DNA of 35,284 nt from Anaerolineae bacterium (lineage in GTDB: Bacteria > Chloroflexota > Anaerolineae > Aggregatilineales > Phototrophicaceae), in the NCBI GenBank assembly GCA_022842885.1, contig JALHOR010000054.1, positions 1-35,284 of the forward strand. Reading direction: 5' to 3'. The notes under the pieces were generated by a model that saw only the letters and a list, made by a program, of their open reading frames with translations, was not told the origin of the DNA and did no database searches. Each line of letters opens with the position of its first letter. Positions within the stretch are counted from its first letter, which is position 1. This document shows, in pieces, positions 31,469-35,284 of this stretch. The translations under genes were made by a program, and so were the position numbers.

Positions 31469-32029
31469 ATGGATGCGGATGTCCTTGTGAAACTGGTCAC
31501 ATTTGCTGAGTTCATAGACTTCGTAGAACGCCCAGAAAATGCCGATTGGTTGTTTGAACTTATTAACGGGGAGATTGCGAAAAAAGTGCCAACGGAAGAA
31601 CACGGTATCGCCACAGGCAATATTATTACTGACCTGAAAATTTATTTGCGTCAGAATAAAATTGGGCGAGCAGCGGTTGAAGTGTTGTACCATGTGCCTG
31701 ATGATGAGCATAACGCCTATCAACCGGATATTTCGGTGCGTTTAAATCTCGCTGCCCCTATTATCAAAAAAGGCGCTGTGCCGGGAATGCCCGACATCGC
31801 TATCGAAATTAAATCACCCAACAATACGATTAAACACCTGCGTGAAAAAGCCGCGTATTATTTGGCAAATGGCACCCAAATGGTTTGGTTGGTCTTCCCA
31901 GAAAAGAAAATGGTTGAAGTGTATGAAACCGGCAAAGATGTCCAAATTTTTATCGAAACCGATACACTCACAGGTGGCGATTTGCTGCCGGGCTTTGTAT
32001 TGGCTGTAAAAACCATTTTTGAAAGCTAA
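31469..32029 (+). CDS. Uma2 family endonuclease-like protein
   Basis: A 186-residue PD-(D/E)xK-fold protein, the second Uma2/DUF820 member in the window but clearly diverged from the first. Catalytic-type residues: P86-D87 (YQPDISVRL), E113-I-K115 (IAIEIKSPNN) and the helix HLREKAAYYLANGTQMVW. Unlike the first copy it has the canonical E-x-K pair. AAAGGA lies about 8 nt before the start. The SGNH hydrolase gene follows after 5 bp, so the two are probably co-transcribed. Function of Uma2 proteins in their hosts is not established. Confidence 0.88.
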   Translation: MDADVLVKLVTFAEFIDFVERPENADWLFELINGEIAKKVPTEEHGIATGNIITDLKIYLRQNKIGRAAVEVLYHVPDDEHNAYQPDISVRLNLAAPIIKKGAVPGMPDIAIEIKSPNNTIKHLREKAAYYLANGTQMVWLVFPEKKMVEVYETGKDVQIFIETDTLTGGDLLPGFVLAVKTIFES

Positions 32030-32034
32030 TTGTC

Positions 32035-32667
32035 ATGCATGTGGTGTTATTAGGCGATTCGATTTTTGATAATAAACCTTATGTGGGCTACGAAGATGAA
32101 GTCATCGTTCAACTGAAGGATGCGTTGCGCCCACAACGGCATAGTGCCACCTTGTTGGCAGTGGATGGTGCGTTGATAGACAGTGTGCCGCATCAATTGA
32201 AGCAATTGCCCGATAATGCCAGCCATCTTATCCTCAGCGTGGGTGGGAATAATGTTCTTAGCCACATGCCGATGCTGAACGAACCTGCAAGTTCGACAGG
32301 CGAAGTGCTGCTGAAAATGCGGGCGCTGCTGGATAATTTTCAGCAAGCATATGACAAGTTGTTGCACCGCTTGTTAGCGACCGAACTGCCCTTAACCTTA
32401 TGTACGATTTATAACCCGCGTTTTCCTGAGCCAATGGCGCAGCAAGTGGCGATGACGGCGCTGTGTGTGTTTAATGATGCCGTGCTGCGGGCAGCATTTT
32501 CAGCCGGAGTACCCGTGATAGATTTGCGCCTTGTCTGCACAGAAGACACCGATTATGCCAACCCGATAGAACCTTCGTCCAGCGGCGGCGCAAAAATTGT
32601 GCGGGCAATGCAGCGTGTATTGCACGAGCATGATTTTTCGCAAAAGAAAACAGCCGTTTATTTTTGA
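32035..32667 (+). CDS. SGNH/GDSL-type hydrolase
   Basis: A 210-residue cytoplasmic esterase-like protein. Block I is G7-D8-S9 with nucleophile S9; block III is G70-G71-N72-N73 (SVGGNN). The C-terminal block reads NPIEPSSSGGAKIV, where the usual DxxH is not seen, so the catalytic His is not assigned; this IEPSxxGGxKI form is common in one subgroup. No signal peptide, so an intracellular ester substrate is expected. It starts 5 bp after Uma2, and the lipoprotein gene starts 22 bp after it. Confidence 0.85.
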   Translation: MHVVLLGDSIFDNKPYVGYEDEVIVQLKDALRPQRHSATLLAVDGALIDSVPHQLKQLPDNASHLILSVGGNNVLSHMPMLNEPASSTGEVLLKMRALLDNFQQAYDKLLHRLLATELPLTLCTIYNPRFPEPMAQQVAMTALCVFNDAVLRAAFSAGVPVIDLRLVCTEDTDYANPIEPSSSGGAKIVRAMQRVLHEHDFSQKKTAVYF

Positions 32668-32689
32668 ATTTTTCTATACCGGAGATATT

Positions 32690-33247
32690 ATGATACGCCG
32701 TTTATTATTTTTGCTATTGATGCTTGTGGCGGCTGCGTGCGAACCAACTGCATCATCTATCCCAACCCCTGCCACTATCGAATCAACCGATGTCTTAGGC
32801 GGTGTGCTAACCGTGACTTATCCGCAAACTTGGTCAGCATCGCAGACTGAAGGCAATGTCATTTTGGGCAGCCAACCCGGTATTTCGCCCGAAAGTAACG
32901 TGCCACCCGGCGCAGTGGCGGTCAATGTGTCGGGCATTGCGTCGGCTTTAGCGGCAACCCTCGTGACAGATGGCAGCATCACCCCGACAACCCTTTTAAA
33001 TGCTTATAGCAATACCTTAAGCGATGACATCCAAACCGGAACAATCACCGAAACGACGCTTAATGGCAAAGCAGCAGCGCGGTTAGCTATCTCTGCCAAT
33101 GAAGGCGATTCACTCATTATTGCCGTAGAACATGATGGGGCATTTATTGTGGTGATTGGCGTGACAGCAAAAGGCGAATTGGCACAGCAAGAAGCGGCAA
33201 TCGTCGCAATTGCTGAACAAGCCACTTACGACATCGCTGCCGAATAA
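32690..33247 (+). CDS. small lipoprotein with PsbP/DUF1795-like mature part
   Basis: A 185-residue lipoprotein: short basic N-terminus, hydrophobic core and A-A-A-C17. The mature protein begins with a Pro/Thr-rich linker, followed by LTVTYPQTWSAS and VILGSQPGIS, a pattern like PsbP/DUF1795-type domains that fold as a beta-sheet with flanking helices. The tail is Ala/Glu-rich. Function is unknown. The start MIRRLL at 32690 has GGAGAT 3 nt closer than the earlier in-frame ATG at 32597, which lies in the SGNH gene and would bury the signal peptide. It is probably the last gene of the Uma2-SGNH-lipoprotein run. Confidence 0.8.
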   Translation: MIRRLLFLLLMLVAAACEPTASSIPTPATIESTDVLGGVLTVTYPQTWSASQTEGNVILGSQPGISPESNVPPGAVAVNVSGIASALAATLVTDGSITPTTLLNAYSNTLSDDIQTGTITETTLNGKAAARLAISANEGDSLIIAVEHDGAFIVVIGVTAKGELAQQEAAIVAIAEQATYDIAAE

Positions 33248-33272
33248 GGGCAAATGCTCACCATATGAATAC

Positions 33273-33305
33273 CAGCGGCGCGGATTTTTTTGACCCGCGT
33301 CGCTG
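33273..33305. terminator. hairpin between convergent genes
   Basis: An 11-bp stem (CAGCGGCGCGG / CCGCGTCGCTG, one G-T pair) with an 11-nt T-rich loop lies between the stops of the lipoprotein gene and the oxidoreductase gene. It is a likely shared terminator, though neither side has a strong T-tract. Confidence 0.6.
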
Positions 33306-33340
33306 TAAAATACAGTTTAGAACATCTTAGAGGACGATTA

Positions 33341-33931
33341 TTAGCGTTTGAAGAAGCGGCGCAGCACCCCAAACACAGCCAAGAATGCCACCGGGATTAA
33401 CCAAGCAGCAGATAAATCCACCTCTAATGCCGGAGGGGTTGCTTCAGTAGTCGGGTCAAAAGCGAAGATGAAAATAAGGTCTTTTTGTGCCAGAAATTCT
33501 TCGCGGGTGAGGGTTGTCTTAGTGCGCTCCATCCATGCTTTGACCAATGGGTGTTGGCGCACAATATCAAATAAACTATCCAATTCTTCTGCATCCAGTA
33601 CGCGCCGCATGAGCATACTTTCAGTGCCACTGGCAGTCTGTATCGTGACATAGGGATTCGCCAGCGTGTTTTTATACCAATCTGATTGTTCTGCCCATCC
33701 CGCCAGAATATATTTGCGTCCTTGTACCTGATGATATTCCAGCACAACCCGGCGCGGTTGACCGCTTTTACGCCCAATTGTCGTAATGACCATCATAAAT
33801 TGTCCCAATAAAGGACCTAACCCCATCCGCCACAAAATGAGAGGAAAACGATAAATCATCTTCCAGAAGCCCTGCGCTGGATACGGTAATCCCAGTGAGG
33901 GGTCAATCGGCTTACGTGTCATTGTAGCCAT
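33341..33931 (-). CDS. deazaflavin (F420)-dependent nitroreductase family protein
   Basis: A 196-residue protein of the DDN/F420-type split-barrel family: TTIGRKSGQPRR at about 50-61, GRKYILAGWAEQSDWYKNTLANPYV at about 71-95, and MRRVLDAEE. These residues bind the deazaflavin cofactor in the family. A C-terminal hydrophobic helix (LIPVAFLAVFGVL) ending in RRFFKR probably anchors it to the inner membrane face, which is an extra compared with the usual 130-150 residue enzymes. The ATG at 33931 follows GAGGTGG at 6 nt; an in-frame TTG lies four codons upstream. If correct, the organism makes F420, in line with Chloroflexota or Actinomycetota. Confidence 0.87.
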   Translation of the reverse strand: MATMTRKPIDPSLGLPYPAQGFWKMIYRFPLILWRMGLGPLLGQFMMVITTIGRKSGQPRRVVLEYHQVQGRKYILAGWAEQSDWYKNTLANPYVTIQTASGTESMLMRRVLDAEELDSLFDIVRQHPLVKAWMERTKTTLTREEFLAQKDLIFIFAFDPTTEATPPALEVDLSAAWLIPVAFLAVFGVLRRFFKR

Positions 33932-34086
33932 AATCCACCTCAAACTTATTTATTTGCCTCATCTCAGTATAAGCCCAAGCCATTGCTCACACAGGTGACA
34001 CTTATCAGGCATTCTGGGTGTCATTCTAAGACTCAACGCGCTCACCGCATGGGTTTCTTGTATTTTTGCAGATGCCTGTTATCCGG

Positions 34087-34092
34087 TATAAT
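34087..34092 (+). promoter_or_regulatory. TATAAT -10 box before the TPR/acidic protein
   Basis: A consensus -10 hexamer lies 48 bp before the ATG at 34140. TTTGCA at 34065-34070, 16 nt upstream, is a weak possible -35 box. Confidence 0.45.
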
Positions 34093-34139
34093 AAGCGCAA
34101 TGCAGCAGTGATTTAGGATGAGATGGGCAGGAGACAGCG

Positions 34140-35048
34140 ATGACCGCAAATAAAGATGCGATGCTGCGTGCCGGGGTGGATGCAGCCCGCGCTGGCAATA
34201 AACTAGAAGCTCGCACTATGTTAGAAAAAGTGCTGGAGCTAGACGAATATAGCGAAATGGCATGGTTATGGTTAAGTGCCGTCGTGGATACCCCGGAAGA
34301 AAAGCGTACCTGCTATGAAAATGTGTTGGTCATTAACCCCAATAACGAAAATGCCAAAAAAGGTATCAATAGTTTAGGCATGGCAGCGACACCCCCAGCA
34401 CCTGCGCCCAAAACCGGAACAGGACCCTTTACCGCTGTGCCGATAGACGACGATGATGACCTAGACGATGACCCGCCCACTGCCAGCAGCAGTAGCAGTT
34501 CTATACCCAAGGGCAAAGATCGGGCAGGCAGCGATTATGACCAATGGATTAGCGGCTTGGGTATTGGGGGAGCAGCGCCGGGTGGTGATGCCGATCTTAA
34601 CGCCGATATGTTTGATGACCGTCTTGATGATTTATTCGACGAAGATGATTTGGATAGCGCCCCAGTAGCGGCAGTTCCGCCGCCTGTTGTTCGTAAGTCC
34701 ACTGCTGCACCCAGCAAACCCGCGCCAGCCCCCATCGCCGATGATTTTGATTATGGCGATCCCTTCGTGGAGGAGGAAGACGTTGATTTTGAAACTGCCG
34801 TTAGTCAAGACATCAACAAAGTGGATAGCAGTCTCTTTGAAACGACGATGTTCGATGAAGATTATGAAGAAGATGAAGAACAGCAGCCCGACCCAACTGA
34901 ATTGTTTAAATTAATCCCCAAAGAAATCAACGCGACGCGCTTGCCGGGGGAACGCGAAGCCTATCCCAAACCTTTAATTGCCGGGATTGTGGTGTTGGCA
35001 CTGCTCAATTTGGCAGCATTAGGGTTTCTGATAACGCAATTGGGGTAA
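34140..35048 (+). CDS. TPR-like, acidic, C-terminally membrane-anchored protein
   Basis: A 302-residue protein. Residues about 8-80 form one to two TPR-like helix pairs (AGVDAARAGNKLEARTMLEKVLEL, AWLWLSAVVDTPEEKRTCYENVLVINP). The middle (about 85-265) is low-complexity: Pro/Ala and Ser runs alternate with strongly acidic Asp/Glu runs such as DDDDDLDDD and DEDYEEDEEQQ. The end is a hydrophobic helix (about 278-300), so it is tail-anchored with the TPR part in the cytoplasm. GGCAGGAGA precedes the start. Proteins of this layout are common in Chloroflexota with unknown role; binding of a basic partner is possible. rpsT follows after 106 bp. Confidence 0.82.
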   Translation: MTANKDAMLRAGVDAARAGNKLEARTMLEKVLELDEYSEMAWLWLSAVVDTPEEKRTCYENVLVINPNNENAKKGINSLGMAATPPAPAPKTGTGPFTAVPIDDDDDLDDDPPTASSSSSSIPKGKDRAGSDYDQWISGLGIGGAAPGGDADLNADMFDDRLDDLFDEDDLDSAPVAAVPPPVVRKSTAAPSKPAPAPIADDFDYGDPFVEEEDVDFETAVSQDINKVDSSLFETTMFDEDYEEDEEQQPDPTELFKLIPKEINATRLPGEREAYPKPLIAGIVVLALLNLAALGFLITQLG

Positions 35049-35154
35049 TCATATCTGGAAATGAAGCGTGGTTTTTGCTAATATTCTCCGTTGCGTCAGT
35101 CATACGAGTTCACTGAAAGGTTAATCACTGCGGCATTTTCGCAGAATAGAGACT

Positions 35155-35284
35155 ATGGCAAACAATAAATCAGCGATTAAACGTAACAAACAAAATGAAA
35201 AACGGCGGATTCATAACCGTACTTTCCGTAATCGGGCAAAAACGATGGTCAAAAATGCGCGGGCAGCGATTGAGAAAGCCGCTG
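35155..35284 (+). CDS. rpsT: 30S ribosomal protein S20 (partial, 5' end)
   Basis: Forty-three codons to the window edge. The product is very basic, beginning MANNKSAIKRNKQNEKRR and continuing HNRTFRNRAKTMVKNARAA, which matches the start of bacterial S20, a primary 16S rRNA-binding protein of the small subunit. The 106-bp leader holds a small hairpin (CTGCG / CGCAG, 35128-35144) that ends 10 nt before the ATG; whether it serves autoregulation is unknown. No clear Shine-Dalgarno is seen (AATAGAGA only). Confidence 0.93.
   Translation, partial: MANNKSAIKRNKQNEKRRIHNRTFRNRAKTMVKNARAAIEKAA

Noticed and set aside
33996..34023. TGACAC/GTGTCA inverted repeat upstream of the TPR/acidic gene
   Set aside because: Only 6-bp arms with a 16-nt spacer, and far from the -10 box; too weak to call an operator.
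1..35284. tRNA, rRNA, CRISPR array, insertion sequence or prophage
   Set aside because: No cloverleaf-type sequence, no regular repeat-spacer array, no transposase, integrase or phage protein was recognised on either strand by eye; a tRNAscan/CRISPR search would be needed to exclude them fully.

Overview
The window looks like a chromosomal stretch from a free-living bacterium, most likely a member of the Chloroflexota (Anaerolineae-like). This is an inference from gene content, not from a marker search. It rests on a giant Ser/Thr kinase-FHA protein, a fused substrate-binding/VWA lipoprotein next to a solute-binding paralogue, a DUF2330 protein, a deazaflavin (F420)-type nitroreductase, a short-TPR acidic membrane protein, two Uma2 nucleases and Thr/Pro/Ala-rich extracytoplasmic linkers. 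Base composition is close to balanced. No rRNA, tRNA, CRISPR array, transposase or phage gene was seen. No gene-free stretch exceeds about 225 bp.

Region 1 (1-11.8 kb, almost all minus strand): the tail of a plus-strand gene and a small hypothetical gene come first. Then, reading right to left in the direction of transcription, there is a 2134-residue protein with two kinase-FHA modules, a membrane helix, calcium-binding-type repeats, an SH3-like domain and a glycoside-hydrolase-like domain. It is followed 49 bp later by a two-helix membrane protein with a cytoplasmic TIR domain, then a SWIM zinc-finger protein and a secreted DUF2330 protein. The kinase-hydrolase/TIR pair is the most unusual part of the window.

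Region 2 (11.9-17.6 kb): an alpha/beta hydrolase diverges from a TetR regulator. An ABC exporter pair follows, whose permease carries a SpoIIM-type C-terminus, with a good promoter and palindrome upstream. Next are a stand-alone receiver protein and a second TetR regulator. This second regulator faces a 46-residue membrane protein across a 19-bp palindrome that covers a TATAAT box.

Region 3 (17.6-24.5 kb): an unrecognised Pro-rich protein, signal peptidase II (lspA), an AadA-like nucleotidyltransferase, a convergent secreted VIT/VWA protein, a lone ParB-like protein, and a DUF4062 protein with a TIR/deoxyribosyltransferase-like C-terminus that overlaps a DinB-like gene.

Region 4 (24.5-35.3 kb): a Sco1 lipoprotein, an SDR with an altered catalytic Tyr, a Nudix hydrolase, Uma2 overlapping a TrmH-type RNA methyltransferase, a solute-binding protein, the substrate-binding/VWA lipoprotein, a second Uma2, an SGNH hydrolase, a small lipoprotein, the F420-type oxidoreductase, the TPR/acidic protein, and the start of rpsT. 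Two dispersed-repeat-type palindromes lie in intergenic gaps at 24509-24573 and 29474-29501.
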